Positions 46,086 through 57,063 are shown, counted from the first letter of the stretch. The stretch is 64,000 nt of DNA from Homalodisca vitripennis (GCF_021130785.1 NC_060214.1:108350001-108414000); one strand, 5' to 3'. The notes: generated by a model not told the origin, from the letters alone. Numbers and translations are program-made.

Positions 46086-46586
46086 GGGTAGGGTACGATA
46101 AGCGGACCCGGTTTTTATATCGAAATTGGCAAACGATATTACTTAATCATAACCATCGATATAATCAATCGCTGTAAACACACTAAAATAATACATGTAG
46201 GATAATATTTCAATTTTACATAAGTAATTCTGATTATTAAAAATGGCAGTCAATTTTAGAAAACTACACGACATTGCTTTTTCGTGGCTTCAACATGTTG
46301 GACTCGTACCGAAAACCCCATTATGTGAAATTTGTGGGAAAGAAACAACTGTAACTGTGACAGGAGTAAATATGGTCGTCTTCAGTTTTCCTAATTTTGG
46401 TAATAATAATTTGTTTGATCACTGTAAATATTAAATTCATATTTCAATTTAAAACATATGATTGTTATTGAAGACTATAGGTACTTTTATATCGATTGAT
46501 AGTCTAGGATTTGAGATGCGAATATTAGGAATCGATGACTATATTCTTCGATATAAAAAACCGGGTCCGCTTATCCTACCCTACCC
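46086..46586 (+). mobile_element. Merlin-like DNA transposon, internally deleted
   Basis: Inverted repeats of about 39-40 bp (46086-46124 and 46547-46586) start GGGTAGGGTA and continue GATAAGCGGACCCGG, with one mismatch and one T indel. They are flanked by TAAAATTT (46078-46085) and TAAAATGT (46587-46594), an 8-bp target duplication with one mismatch. Merlin elements make 8-9-bp duplications and have ends starting GG. The element is 501 bp and contains a short frame (46243-46434) resembling a transposase N-terminus, but lacks room for the DDE domain. It is a non-autonomous deletion derivative, in my reading. Confidence 0.65.
46243..46434 (+). pseudogene. Merlin-like transposase N-terminal remnant
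   Basis: A 63-codon frame begins MAVNFRKLHDIAFSWLQHVG and continues LVPKTPLCEICGKE. IS1016/Merlin-family transposases open with a short helix, FLxxxGLIP-like wording and then a CxxC zinc-ribbon half. The order WLQHVGLVP then CEICGK fits that well. A second Cys pair and the DDE catalytic core are absent; the frame drifts into AT-rich codons and stops. It lies centrally between the inverted repeats, as expected. It is not likely to be functional. The family call rests on pattern memory plus the 8-bp target duplication. Confidence 0.5.
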
Positions 46587-46999
46587 TAAAATGTTAATAT
46601 CAGGTATGTCTCAGTTCATCCCCGCTCCCCCCCCCCCCAAATTACAGTTCAAACCTTGCCAGTGACTCGGTTTATAGATAAGGGTATCAGCGTTAGATCA
46701 ATAAGCCAGTCGGTTATCGACGCGGTGGTCTAGTAGACTTTGCGGTAAATAGGGTGAACATATAAGAATATAGGATATGATATGCGAGATCAAATAAGTA
46801 CAGCCTCCTTTCTACTTTCTCTTCATTGTATGGTACTGTGTACTAAATTAGAGTTGGACATTGTAACTAGATGTTTTCAGAGACACAAACCGTTACGTAC
46901 GTTAATGACTTCACTACGCTCAGCAAAAGAAACATCTACTTATGAAGGAAACGGTTAATTTAGAGTTTCCTATCACTCAAAAGGTTGGAAAATTTTCTT
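46587..46999. other. Non-coding stretch
   Basis: C run near 46628-46638. GGTGGTCTAGTAG near 46723 resembles a tRNA A-box but has no partner B-box. Nothing else is seen. Confidence 0.4.
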
Positions 47000-47310
47000 T
47001 TCTGTTTACGTATCTGCCAGCACGATACTTCGTGAACCATAAGACTTGAAATTTTTCATGAAGCTTAATTTCTATATAGGAAACATCGATATGTATGACT
47101 GTACATATCACTTGTCGGGTTTGGCTGAGCGTTAGCAAACATTTTTACATAGGTCTTATGCGTTACCATGTGACAGGAAGAAAATCGCAGAGTAAATAAA
47201 TGCAAAAACAAATTGAGTACAATAATATGACGTTTTACTGTGACACGTAGCTAAAGACTTGAAATTTTGCAAGCGGTCTCAGAAAAGCCACGTGGTGTGG
47301 CGTACTTCTA
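47000..47310 (+). mobile_element. Dispersed repeat (GGCTGAGCGTTAGC family)
   Basis: Blocks in order: ATAAGACTTGAAATTTTTCA (about 47039), TTTGGCTGAGCGTTAGCAAA (about 47124), GGTCTTATGCGTTACC, CTAAAGACTTGAAATTTTGC (about 47252), CTCAGAAAAGCCACGTGG and TGTGGCGTAC. They match the minus-strand copy at 26090-26410 and partly the copy at 15065. Confidence 0.65.
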
Positions 47311-48660
47311 TTTTGTAAAAAGTACCTGAGGTAGTAAAGGTCGCGATAGAAACTAAAGTCTAGTCTGACCTGTACTGTTCCAATCATATGTCAAATCCAC
47401 TACGCATATATATGACTTCCCCATATCTGCCAATAGCAGTAGTAACCTGTCATGTAGGAGCATATGATCGTAATGTCACATGTCACTCCCAATCTCCTGC
47501 TGGTTTCCGATCAATTTAGCCTACGTATCTTGTATTATCTACGTAATTACTCTGACGCAATTTATTGTTGTTGAGATTTTAAATAGGGGATGAACTTGAA
47601 TTTTCCTAAAACGCCAAAGGTTTTATGGAATTACTCTACGTATTTCGTTTCCCATGATCTTGTATGTAATCCCCCCCCTCTCTCTCTCCCCCCCATATTG
47701 TCTTGCTTTGCACAGCTTTCATTGTTTTATAGCAATTTGAATGATGTAAACTATAAGAACTAAAAGCAACAAGTGTGCGATTTTACGTCTTAAATGGAAT
47801 GTTGGATTTTAATTTGGTTAAGTGAAATCTCAGGTTACATTCAATGCTTAAGAGTTCTACGCTTTACAGGGTTTTATTCACCACTCTTTAGTAAATTTGC
47901 ACGTTCATTTTCAACTGCTTAAAACGAGTTTTCATCTCGTATGATGAATTAAACAATGTTTAGTCCCGACACTACTGTTACCTCTGCTATCCATCGAAAC
48001 ACACTAAAGAGTTTATATTGTTTAATTAGAATTTTAACAAAGAGGTCGATTATTGAGTTTGGTCTCTTACTAACACATAAGCACATAATGAATTTGTTTT
48101 TATTTCAGCTTATATACCTTGCAAAATTCAGCTATTTTCTAAAGTATAGCACAAATCGTAGTTCGTGAATAAGTTTAAATGAATTCGTTTACCGAAAATC
48201 GGACCCTGCGAATTTTCTGTCCGAAATATTTTACAGGTAGACCTTTACACTTTACAAAACATTTTACTAGTCCTACTAGTTATTGCGTTAAATGAAATTC
48301 GTGTTTTTATCTACTAAAAGCATATAATGTCACAATGGGAAGATTCTTGTTATGTAAATTATTTGCAGTGGTCATCAATTAAAAATAACACCTGAAGTAT
48401 ATCCTATTTGTGCTAAATTAAAGGCGGCTGTATGTGGTACTGATTTAAGCTCCAGTGGGGCTTATCTTCCGTTTGGGATAAAGTGCAGCGCTTCTGTTAA
48501 ATTCTTTGAGATGAATATTGTCCTTAAGCATTGTTGGGAAAGATTCTCATTGACTAATCAATCATCACAACTGCTTGAACTCAAATTGATACATTCGTAC
48601 GAGTCTATGCTAAATATACTTATATCCGCATGTGAGTGCATTTGTTAGTGGTAAATATTC
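47311..48660. other. Non-coding sequence
   Basis: CT/C run near 47672-47693. Otherwise AT-rich without recognisable elements. Confidence 0.5.
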
Positions 48661-49024
48661 GCAACTTTGAGATTCAGAAGGAGAAATCGCGGTTTTGCGG
48701 CCTGTGCCGCGGCCAGTAGGTTGAAAAATATCCGCTACCAACAAGAGAATGAGTCACATTCGGGAGTCAACGACCTCTTACTTCATAAACTGGAACGTCA
48801 GCCACTTGAACTTCCCAGCTACGATTACGTCGGCTTCGCTTCTTGGAAACCCGTTCCCGGGAACCATTCACCGAATCATTTTTGGTCCCGTAATGACAGT
48901 CGGAGTTATAGGTGAACGTGTCACCGGTGATGAGTCAGAACTCTTGGACCGAGGCACATTCTCTTGCTGGTTTCTTTTTGTTTTCTCAGGTCAAGAAGCT
49001 TATAAATTGCACTTAGTCCTATAA
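48661..49024. other. GC-richer patch with overlapping open frames
   Basis: Plus-strand frames of 82 and 91 codons overlap in different phases without a domain. Neither has a clear promoter or splice context. Possibly regulatory. Confidence 0.25.
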
Positions 49025-49570
49025 GAACCTTAGCGCTGCTTCCGGAGTGACAGGATATTCAGGATGGGTAAGGTTCGGGGGTAGGGGCTGCCTCCTATCG
49101 AGATCCATGAGGAAGAAGTAGCGTACTAAATCTCAAAGTCATGTCCCCCCTGAAGAAGGGGAGGCCAGCTCTGAACCAGCCTTTCCAGCCAAAGCAGGCA
49201 GGAGGTGGCACACCCTTGTTGAGGCTAGCAAGAACCTCTGAGGTTAGGGAACAAACCCTACCAACTCAACAGTCATCTCCTGCCATAGACTAGACCTATC
49301 GAATTGCCCTTGAACCCCATTACCTCGACATTTGCGGTTAGTGATGTGCCGCTCCTGGACATCCATAAGGTTGCCCAGATTTAAGTGACACATCGGTTTT
49401 TGTTGTGCCCAGTGGTAGGTTTAACTGAAAGGTATAAACCAGCCAGAAGTGATCCCTGCTGGGTACTCTTTGCTGGTTAGGAGTCTAATACTCTTTCTGC
49501 TCACCGACTTAGGGGTAGAGCCGCGGATCTCTAACCGACAGGTCACGGGTTCTATTTTAAGGGAAGTCAA
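49025..49570 (+). mobile_element. GC-rich unclassified repeat joined to a tRNA-like SINE segment
   Basis: The block 49025-49490 is GC-rich, unlike its flanks, with words such as GAGGTTAGGGAACAAACCC and CCCCTGAAGAAGGGG (an inverted pair at about 49146-49160). It is followed at about 49505-49555 by TTAGGGGTAGAGC (A-box-like) and TCTCTAACCGACAGGTCACG then GGTTCTATTTT (eroded B-box), matching the SINE heads at 39.1 and 52.1 kb. The first part looks like untranslated retroelement sequence, but I cannot name it. Confidence 0.4.
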
Positions 49571-50544
49571 TTACTATTTTTAAGTGGGTATTAAGCGTTT
49601 CCCCTATGAAATGAGTTCATAGTTAACACGTTCTACGTGTCAAAAACCCATATAAAATTGCTTTGTAATTTTCTTTATATACCTCTCTTTCTGACAAATT
49701 TCACTTAAATTTTTGCTAGCAACCTAAAAGTGAGCAAACAGGTAACACTTTCCATCTCAAAACCCCATAAAAACTGCTTTGTTGTTTTGTTGACAACGTT
49801 AGGAAAACTAAATAAAACAATCTATTTATTAAAAATAACTTTAAAACAAAATTATGACACAGATCGTAATAATCAGATTTGTAGAAACTTAACAAAAAAG
49901 GGTATTTGAGTAATCTTTATCTAGATGTTTTTATATTTCTTAAATTATTTATAGTTATGTAAGACAATCTTTTTTGAATACGACGTTGAACCAATAAATA
50001 ACCAATTTAAACCATAATATATTTTTTACCTTTATTTACCCCATAGTTAGATTCTTATAAGTGAAATATCCTTTCAAATTTCAGTATTGTAACTAAAACA
50101 GTAAATTAGGTGTGACTTAACATCACAAATTTCTATCAAAGCGGCAACAATACAGGGTAGACTTGATATTTTTTGTTTTTTATTTTTATATACGAAACAA
50201 TTCTTCCACATTTGTATAAAGAGTTCATAAAGAATCGTTTAAAATCGTTGTAGTCGATTACAGGCCAATGGTATTATGAAATCTCAGAGGAGAAAACTAT
50301 CGTCCCGGATCGCGAAGGCTGGAATATCAACATCGTAAATACTTGGTTTCATGTAACCCCTCGAGGTGGTGAAACTCTGTGCTGGGGTTCCCTCTTCAAT
50401 ATAGCCCTATTTACTTCATTGTGACATATTTGAGTTAAGTAAAAATGGCTGTTGCATTTCGAGTGTCTCATCACTTTAAATTATTTGTTTCTAGTTTGAT
50501 AATTACAAAGGTCTCAATAAGGACTTATTAAAATCGTGTCTGTC
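49571..50544. other. AT-rich non-coding sequence
   Basis: Nothing recognised. Confidence 0.5.
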
Positions 50545-50730
50545 AGTTCGTAAGTTTGTGTCCAACTCTTAATAGAAAATCCTAGAAACTTGAAACTTGG
50601 CACCTATGTTCCTCTTGATTCAATAAAGAACTGTACTCATTTTGGAGTCAAGAGGTCAAACGGTAGTCCATCCTTTTGTCCTTTTGTCTGTCTGTCCGTG
50701 TATGTGATAACTTTTCGGTTACTGTTGGGT
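50545..50730 (+). mobile_element. Dispersed repeat fragment (AGACTTGAAACT type)
   Basis: CCTAGAAACTTGAAACTTGG, then CCTATGTTCCTC, AGAACTGTACTCATTTTGG and AGTCAAGAGGTCAAACGG, then a TTTTGTCTGTCTGTCCG run. Same order as 29815-29990. Confidence 0.5.
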
Positions 50731-51319
50731 CCTTCGGTACCCCGTCGTATCAGTTATTTCTTGTAGAATAGCTTCTATTATTTGGTTCGTTTTAATATTT
50801 GGTTTACTTTTAACCCAACAATCTGTAATGAACAACTAAATACGGAACAACATATTAAAGGGCCAGAAAAAAATATGAGAACAGCCAATTCTAAACTTTT
50901 ACACGATAGCAAAAATTAAGTCTGTACCAGTTCTTATTTGTTATTGGTTGATAATGTTTACCACAGAGTATTTATAAACAAAGCCTTTATATATATTTAA
51001 AATTATTTTCTCATTTAAATTATTAGTCAATTGCGTACACCAGTATACTAAGCAAAAAACTAACTATATGTCAAGATTCTCTGGGGAAAAACACGATTAC
51101 TCTAGGAAATATCAAGTTTTTCTCCTTAAACTCAGAAGGCTGAAAAATAACAAAGTATATACAAAGTTGAAAAATGAACTGTTTAATTTGGAAAAACTAA
51201 CCATTGAATATGCATCTGAACAAAAATGAAAACCGAACTCTAGTTTATTGTGAAGGCCACAATATTTGTTATGTTGCAGGACAAAAGATTCAACACTGAA
51301 CTTTATAAAACTAACAACA
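50731..51319. other. AT-rich non-coding sequence
   Basis: Nothing recognised. Confidence 0.5.
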
Positions 51320-51323
51320 TTAA

Positions 51324-51579
51324 CCCTTTGAGTGCCGCAGCGTTTTGCTATATGGTATGCATAAAGTGCAGAGCGAAATCAGAATCTAACCAGAATGCAA
51401 CAAAACCTACATCAAAAGTTACGTTGAAGCCTTTGGAATGCGTATTTATAATCATTGAGCCAATTTAGATATATACTATATCAAATATAAGCGTTATTGC
51501 AGAAGTCGCTAACAGCGATTCTGGCATTTCTTGCATATAATGCTGGATCGCTGACAGCGATGATCCGGCACTCAAAGAG
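51324..51579. mobile_element. TTAA-flanked MITE, piggyBac-like
   Basis: The 256-bp element is flanked on both sides by TTAA (51320-51323 and 51580-51583). Its ends, CCCTTTGAGTGCCG and (complement) CTCTTTGAGTGCCG, match at 13 of 14 positions. The TTAA target and CCC-type ends are hallmarks of piggyBac elements. No transposase is present. Subterminal CGCTAACAGCGATT and CGCTGACAGCGATG form a further short repeat near the right end. Confidence 0.75.
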
Positions 51580-51583
51580 TTAA

Positions 51584-52079
51584 GTAAAGTTGATTTCACA
51601 GTTTATCAACAATATCAGCAATCACCTGAATCCCTTTAAACTTTAAATTTAACCTCACAATCTTAGCTGCACACATGTCTTAGCTGACATCAAACAATCC
51701 ATCTACTACAATGGCGCTAGTGGTAGTTCAAATATAAACTAAAGAGTTAACAAGTGAATTGGAATTGGAAAGTTATTCCCCAAAGCACTTCATCCTCAAA
51801 TATCTGTCAAGGTATTATTTTGTTCCCCTAAACACTTAGTAACCATTAAAATCCCAACTATACCAACATTTATTGTTACTAAACTGATAATTGAAAAAAA
51901 TTCTGTTATCATGTTCTTACCCTTAGTACTTTATCTACAAGGCACAGTATATAAAATGCAGTCTACTGGCCTTTTTGTGATTTTAAGGGGGTTCCCTGTA
52001 CACCTGAGGCATTCTAATCAATTACACCAAACGTTTATGATGGAAAACGGTCCAAACTTGTTTGCAAATGTATATTAGG
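51584..52079. other. AT-rich non-coding sequence
   Basis: Nothing recognised. Confidence 0.5.
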
Positions 52080-52145
52080 CTCCCAGAGAATCGAACCCGT
52101 GACCTCTCGGTTACAGAGGTGCAGCCTTACCTCTATGCTATTAGG
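52080..52145 (-). mobile_element. tRNA-derived SINE head
   Basis: The minus strand reads TAGCATAGAGGTAAGG (A-box-like), CCTCTGTAACCGAGAGG (5-bp stem with 7-base loop, AAC at the anticodon position) and GGTTCGATTCTC (B-box). It is the best-preserved of the four related heads. Lacking a matching acceptor strand, it is not a tRNA gene. Confidence 0.7.
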
Positions 52146-52299
52146 AATATTTTATTTTAGTTTATATATTATTCGATGTCTTATTTTTATTTTTCTGATT
52201 GCGCAGGCATGGTTTAATGGTGTACAGTAGTGCAGATCGTAGATGTAAGATGGTAGATGAGTTTCAACTTCAAGTCACCACCAGTGTAAATGTGATTTG

Positions 52300-52790
52300 C
52301 AAACCAAATCAAAGTTGCCGGCAAGCCAAGATATTCACTTGAGACGGACAAATGTATCGCCGCACATTACCACGGAAAAACACTTCCTGCCAGTTCACTT
52401 TCACGGTTTCCCTTTCTGTAGTACGAAAGGGAAACGTTCCCATCAGCGAGCAAGTCGGCGAAAGAAACGGACGAACCTGTGAAATCATCTCGAAAAAAGG
52501 AAAAGTGCGCGGGTCTGGATCGCGCTGTGTAGTTGGTGAAAGTTCCGGTAGAGCGCAGCGCCACCGTCGCGTCGGGCCGCCCGAGCGCCACCACCACTAC
52601 TGCCGTTCGTACTCTTAACTTTACTCTAACCTCTCGCGCCCGACGCCGCTGTGATTTCGTTACCTTCCCTCTACTGTTTATACGTAAATACTCGCAACGT
52701 CTGTGTGTTATAGGTTAGGACCCTGTCGGGGCAGTCCAGGTTACCCTAGTAGTTACCTCCCCTAGTGATTAATATTTAGCTCTAAGACTC
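52300..52790 (+). promoter_or_regulatory. CpG-rich candidate promoter and 5' leader of the 52.8-kb exon
   Basis: A CpG-dense island (about 52320-52640) ends shortly before the ATG at 52805. It contains TTCACTTTCAC (52394-52404), TTTCCCTTTC and GTGAAAGTTCCGG (52537-52549); the last recurs exactly at 57898-57910. No TATA box is evident near a plausible start, so a dispersed or initiator-type promoter is more likely. Frames of 61-88 codons here have no domain. Start site unknown. Confidence 0.45.
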
Positions 52791-52804
52791 AACAACTCAT
52801 CAAA

Positions 52805-52922
52805 ATGACTGTGATGAACTTTAAACCGGAATCCGAGCCCCTCTGTGATGGCCAGGACGTCGTTGCAGACCCTTTCATCCCTCAGGACAACAGTGAACAT
52901 CTCCTGGGACAGGTCCTTGCAG
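52805..52922 (+). CDS. Putative first coding exon, protein not recognised
   Basis: The ATG has the context CAAAATG, a perfect match to the insect start consensus. It is followed by 39 codons, beginning MTVMNFKPESEPLCDGQDVV, rich in Asp, Glu, Pro and Gln with balanced coding-like codon use. The exon ends CTTGCAG followed by GTAGAC at 52923, a good donor, giving a phase-1 junction. Without splicing the frame would stop after seven more codons at 52945. AT-rich intron-like DNA follows at once, while CpG-rich promoter-like DNA precedes. An acidic N-terminus and an alternative-promoter style exon suggest a transcription regulator, but I recognise no family and give no name. No downstream exon is identified in the remaining 11 kb. 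Confidence 0.55.
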
Positions 52923-53545
52923 GTAGACAATCCAATATTCTGTAGCACTAATTTTCAATAATCAATAAAGTCACGACATGAATATTTTTCAATAGTTTAA
53001 GTTGTAAATTATCTAAACTTTTAATATACATAACCTGCATTAATAACTAATAATATAATTTTAACAAGTGCTATGATTTGGTTGAAATCCCCGTTTGTTA
53101 TTATGAATATTTATGCCGTAAGCGTGTATGTAAATTATATGACATTTGCATATATTTTTAGAACAACGGCAATCAAATTTATAACCAAGTCAATAGTTTA
53201 TTTTTAGCTTTAAACATTTTAATCAAGTGTTTTCAATTAATACTAGACACTGTACGTAAATATTTAGGGCAATTCCCATATGAATTAGTTGTAAATATTA
53301 AATGCCAGAATGTTTAATATATCCAAATATATCAATAGTTTTTTTTAATTATTAAAATCATAATTGTTTATCTAAATTTTGTATAGTATATATTTAATTA
53401 ATTAATTAACACCTAATTAATTATCCAATCTGGGTAAATATTTATAATAAGGATCGCTGACTAATAATAATAACACTAATCGTTGAGGTTTTATTATGGT
53501 CAATAATACGCATAGATAACTCATCAACAAGAGGATATTGTCTGC
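52923..53545 (+). other. Presumed start of first intron
   Basis: Very AT-rich after the donor at 52923. TTAATTAATTAATTAA-type words lie near 53395. No acceptor-plus-exon pair is convincing. Confidence 0.35.
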
Positions 53546-53549
53546 CGAG

Positions 53550-53648
53550 GTAGCCTCGCGCGGGGTGCCACAGTGTTGTTTTCACTTTCAGCGCTAGCCC
53601 AATAGCAGTCGTCACAAGTGGGTCAGAGGACTCCCCGCGCGAGGCTAC
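53550..53648. repeat. Perfect 16-bp CpG-rich inverted repeat
   Basis: GTAGCCTCGCGCGGGG (53550-53565) and CCCCGCGCGAGGCTAC (53633-53648) are exact complements. The 67-base loop contains TTTTCACTTTCAGCG, the motif shared by other islands. The arms are far more GC-rich than the surroundings. Confidence 0.9.
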
Positions 53649-53728
53649 AGGGCATTGCCTCCCTGGCCTTCCCCGCTCCCCACTCCGCCGCTTGAGGTTA
53701 AATTAATTCGTGCCATAAAGACCGTCGG

Positions 53729-53783
53729 TAGCCTCGTCGCCGTAAGGAGGTCAGCAGCGCTGTACGGCGCCCGCGCGAGGCTA
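53729..53783. repeat. Second, related CpG-rich hairpin
   Basis: TAGCCTCG (53729-53736) pairs with CGAGGCTA (53776-53783), and CCGTA (53740-53744) with TACGG (53763-53767). The internal loop is asymmetric and the terminal loop is 18 bases. The outer arms are the same TAGCCTCG word as in the previous hairpin, so the two hairpins are related. Confidence 0.8.
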
Positions 53784-54259
53784 TAGTTCGTTCACCCGCG
53801 ATCGGATCTGGGACGAGATGCTTGGTAGCCTTGTACTGTACTAAGGTAGGCCCGAGCAGTTCATTGGCCCCTTCTCCCTATCTAGGTCAACCCAGATTAG
53901 GACCTTTAAAGTCTCCATATCGCCCCACTCGAGTGTTTATTGTTCCTCTTAACTGAACAAGATTAAATTCTACGTCTTTTGTTCCCTCAAACGACTTGGA
54001 TTATTTGCAATTGCGAATTGTTGAACTCGAAGTCAACAACCTTTTAAGAGTTGTTAAGTTGTACTAAATTTCAACATTTTACAATACCACGTAATAGGCT
54101 TTATATTTTCTAAGATTCTCTTTCCTATTATTGAAAAACTTTAGGATACTCTAGAGGTTTTCTCGTAATTGAGATAAATAATTGTCGCCAACGCAATAAC
54201 AGTCTGATGGAACTTCCAAAGAGTTATTCCCACGGAACACAAAGAGTAGTAATTCACTA
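53784..54259. other. Non-coding stretch
   Basis: GC-moderate to 53940, then AT-rich. Nothing specific. Confidence 0.45.
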
Positions 54260-54520
54260 ATCCTGTGTCGATGAGTTACGCAAGGCGAGAGAGGGTCCAG
54301 ACCGTAACGACTTTCGCCGCGAGATGTAGGCCATCCTCAGTGAAACTCGGCCCGCCTCGGCACTTTCTCTCGGTTTCCCTTTCCGAGACACTCGAGTTGT
54401 CCTGTGACGTCACCCAGAGTGCAGCCTCCCGCGCGCCTCCCTTTGTCAGGGATGTTACCGGAATCCGTAGGGTTACGTCGGCGGAGTCGTCAAATGGTTT
54501 TGGTGTAGACATTAAAAATA
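54260..54520. promoter_or_regulatory. CpG-rich island with CACTTTC motif
   Basis: Contains CAGTGAAACTCGG, GGCACTTTCTCTCGG and TTTCCCTTTCCGAG (54340-54387). The last is close to TTTCCCTTTC in the 52.4-kb island. Frames of 87 and 78 codons on opposite strands have no domain. Confidence 0.4.
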
Positions 54521-56499
54521 ATCGTTGAGCAATTCATGTCCTAAAAATGTACTAAGAAGGTAGTATCTACTACTTCTTTAATGACTTCATTACTATTAAT
54601 TATTAAAATATTTATTAAAGTATCAAATAATTCAAATATTTTGTACTATTTATGTTCCCTGATTGTTAATTTTTCTTAAGTATTGGAGATTTTAAATTGA
54701 ATTTAGCAACACAGTGCCAAAATTTGTTACTACTGTTAACGCTCTCTGGTGAGAAATTAGTTTTTGGGTAAAAATATACATAGCACCCAACAAGAAGATA
54801 AAATTTAATTTCTATTTGTGAAAAAGCTTTGTCTAACTGGGGATTTAGTAATAAAATTGTTATTTGTGGTGGGTTCCGAATCAGGTGTTACTTCTAAATG
54901 AAAATATATTTGCTGATGTGACCGTCTCAGCTAGTGGCAATTTTGTTTAAATTTTTGACCCAACATTGGAAAGCACTGGGCTGGCTAACCGAGGAACGAG
55001 ACTGTTATCGGACCTCGCCTGCAGTACGCAAGCCGCGACCCCACCACCGACCAAGACACAGTTTGGCCAACCATGCCCTACTCGCGGGTTGTTGACCATT
55101 GCTGAGCCAGTCAAGGCTATTGTAGCAAGCTACTGTCAACTGTTGATCTCCCCCCCCCTTCCCCATTCCCCTCACCGATCTGCTGAGTGCAGCAAACCAT
55201 AGTGTAACCCCACGAAACTCAGCAAAAGTGAATAATTCATTCGCGTTACATCGGTAAACGTTAAGTGCAATAAATAATAAATAATCCGCGGTGATAAAAT
55301 TTTTGGAACTGCGAATGTAGAAAATTCAAAATCTCTATGTAATTTGTTATTGTTTATGTCCAAACATTTTAGGCTGCTCAAAAAATTTGAATCTTGCAAT
55401 TTATTCTAAAAAGTCTTTCTCGTTTTTTAAATTTTTTCTTTTTCTTTTTGTTGTTGTATTCAAAATCTTTATGGATGATATTTTTGTTTGAATTCGAAAT
55501 TCGACACATTAAGTCTTGTGAAGAATTTCAAACTGAATACGATAGAATTAACTTCCATAATTTGCAATTCAATATATTAAAACACTTTCCCGTGTTTCAT
55601 TTCCTTGAAAGCCATATTTCATTGGGGATTTTGCTTGTTCTACAAGATCTCTTGGTATTTTTTCCTGTTTTAGTACCTCGCCTCCACCTGGTAGGACCAG
55701 AGATGGGCTTATAGACATATCGTGCTCGTACATCAGAGCGACTGTTTGTAGTTGTAGGAATGTAGGCCACAGTCGGAAGTAAGGCCATAACCAAGGCGAT
55801 GGCCGCGCAGCTCCCAAAATACAGCCGTCGCAAGCCTTGCCCTAAAACAGGCCTTTACTACACTCAGGCAGTCTTGCAAGATACGCGTTATCAGTTTTAC
55901 TGCAGCGTTTCATCACACTATCTCTGCTGTAACCCAGTGACAAGGTGACATTGTTCGGGGTTTTTTTTCGGAACCATAATTTTCCTTATAAAACAACTCC
56001 AATAGCAATCTGGTATTAATGAAAAAAAAATGGATTTCTGATTCTGTTCACTTGGGTTCCCGATCATTGGCACGAGAACAAATTTTATTTTACACTTCGA
56101 TTTGGTTGGAATTAAAATATTTATAACGAGTTTTCCATCACTAAAACTTCCGAAGTTTGCCATTAATTTGTTAAAATGATTGACAATTGATCCCATTTTT
56201 ACAAAAAGTGAAAACAAGTTTTTTTTTGTACAAAGACAACTTACAACACATTATGCGTTTTTAAACACTAATACGGAACCCATACATTATCCAGCTTTGT
56301 TTCTGGGACACAAAGCCAATAAACACTACGATTGGCATATATAAAACAAAAATTATTTAACACAAAGACGGCAGTGAATTACCCAATTAAGATAAACACT
56401 CTATGACTGATTCCCAAACATGCAATTACTCTTTAAAAACGTATCCATTATTACGTCAATTAACAGCGTTAATTCCAGAGCCCTTTAATAGACTGAACG
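54521..56499. other. Non-coding sequence, mostly AT-rich
   Basis: GC spot at about 54960-55190. A stretch at 55569-55833 is open in two minus frames without a recognisable domain. Nothing can be named. Confidence 0.4.
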
Positions 56500-56860
56500 T
56501 GAGTTTAACGCGCCAAGATTAGATTAGAACCGATACATGACAGAGGCATGGCGGCGTTGTGGCGACGACGGCTGCGGCGCGCAGGGCTCTCCGCTAGGAA
56601 CCTTGGCTATTTGAGTCAGAGCCATGAAATGAGGTCAAGAGGTCTACGGTCGACGGCCTCTCGGCCCTGATAACGCGTACAATGCTATCAGCCACTCTGC
56701 GGCCTTATCAGTCTTTTTGCAACTCGAATAACACATCTCGCCATTAAACGGGTCAGCCCAGCCAAGGGACCACTGTTGATGGATTATCGCATTGCAGTTA
56801 TCGCATCTGTTCTCTCAGAATTGTGCAATGAAAGTGGTTGAAGCAGATAAGGGTTTCGTG
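56500..56860. promoter_or_regulatory. Candidate enhancer with GATA and AP-1-like sites
   Basis: GC-rich core GGCGGCGTTGTGGCGACGAC (about 56550) and TTGAGTCAG (AP-1-like, about 56612). GATA-type words are CTGATAACG, CTATCAGC and CTTATCAG between 56667 and 56713, with GGATTATCGCATTGCAGTTA (56780-56799) and TTATCGCATC beyond. Low repeat content, no open frame. Confidence 0.35.
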
Positions 56861-56907
56861 GAAGTCACAAAGTTTGATGGCGTGTAGGCATCAAAAATAT
56901 TATGTTT

Positions 56908-57063
56908 AATTTATATACAAACACTCCAATAATTAAGAGATTTTATTTTTGTGAGGCCTTTCATGATCAGTGAACACATCATCAGACCCACATAACTGAA
57001 ATAAAAGTTTATAAATTAAGCATTTGATTCCAATAAGAAGAAGCTGGTTGAATGTAAATATTA
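56908..57063 (-). mobile_element. Penelope-like terminal fragment with hammerhead-like core
   Basis: On the minus strand: GTCTGATGA, a spacer containing TGTTCACTGATCAT, then GAAAGGCC, TCACAAAAATAAAA. This is the order seen at 11021-11158, which has CTGATGA, stem, GAAAGGCC and CACAAAAATAAAA. Flanks ACAAACACTCCAATAATT and TTAAGCATTTGATTCCAAT match those of the foldback at 58965-59057, so the flanks belong to the element or to a common host repeat. Stem II is imperfect here. Confidence 0.5.

Noticed and set aside
55569..55833. Overlapping minus-strand frames with a signal-like start
   Set aside because: Two frames are open in parallel with no domain, and frames upstream and downstream are broken; could be old transposon sequence but nothing identifies it.
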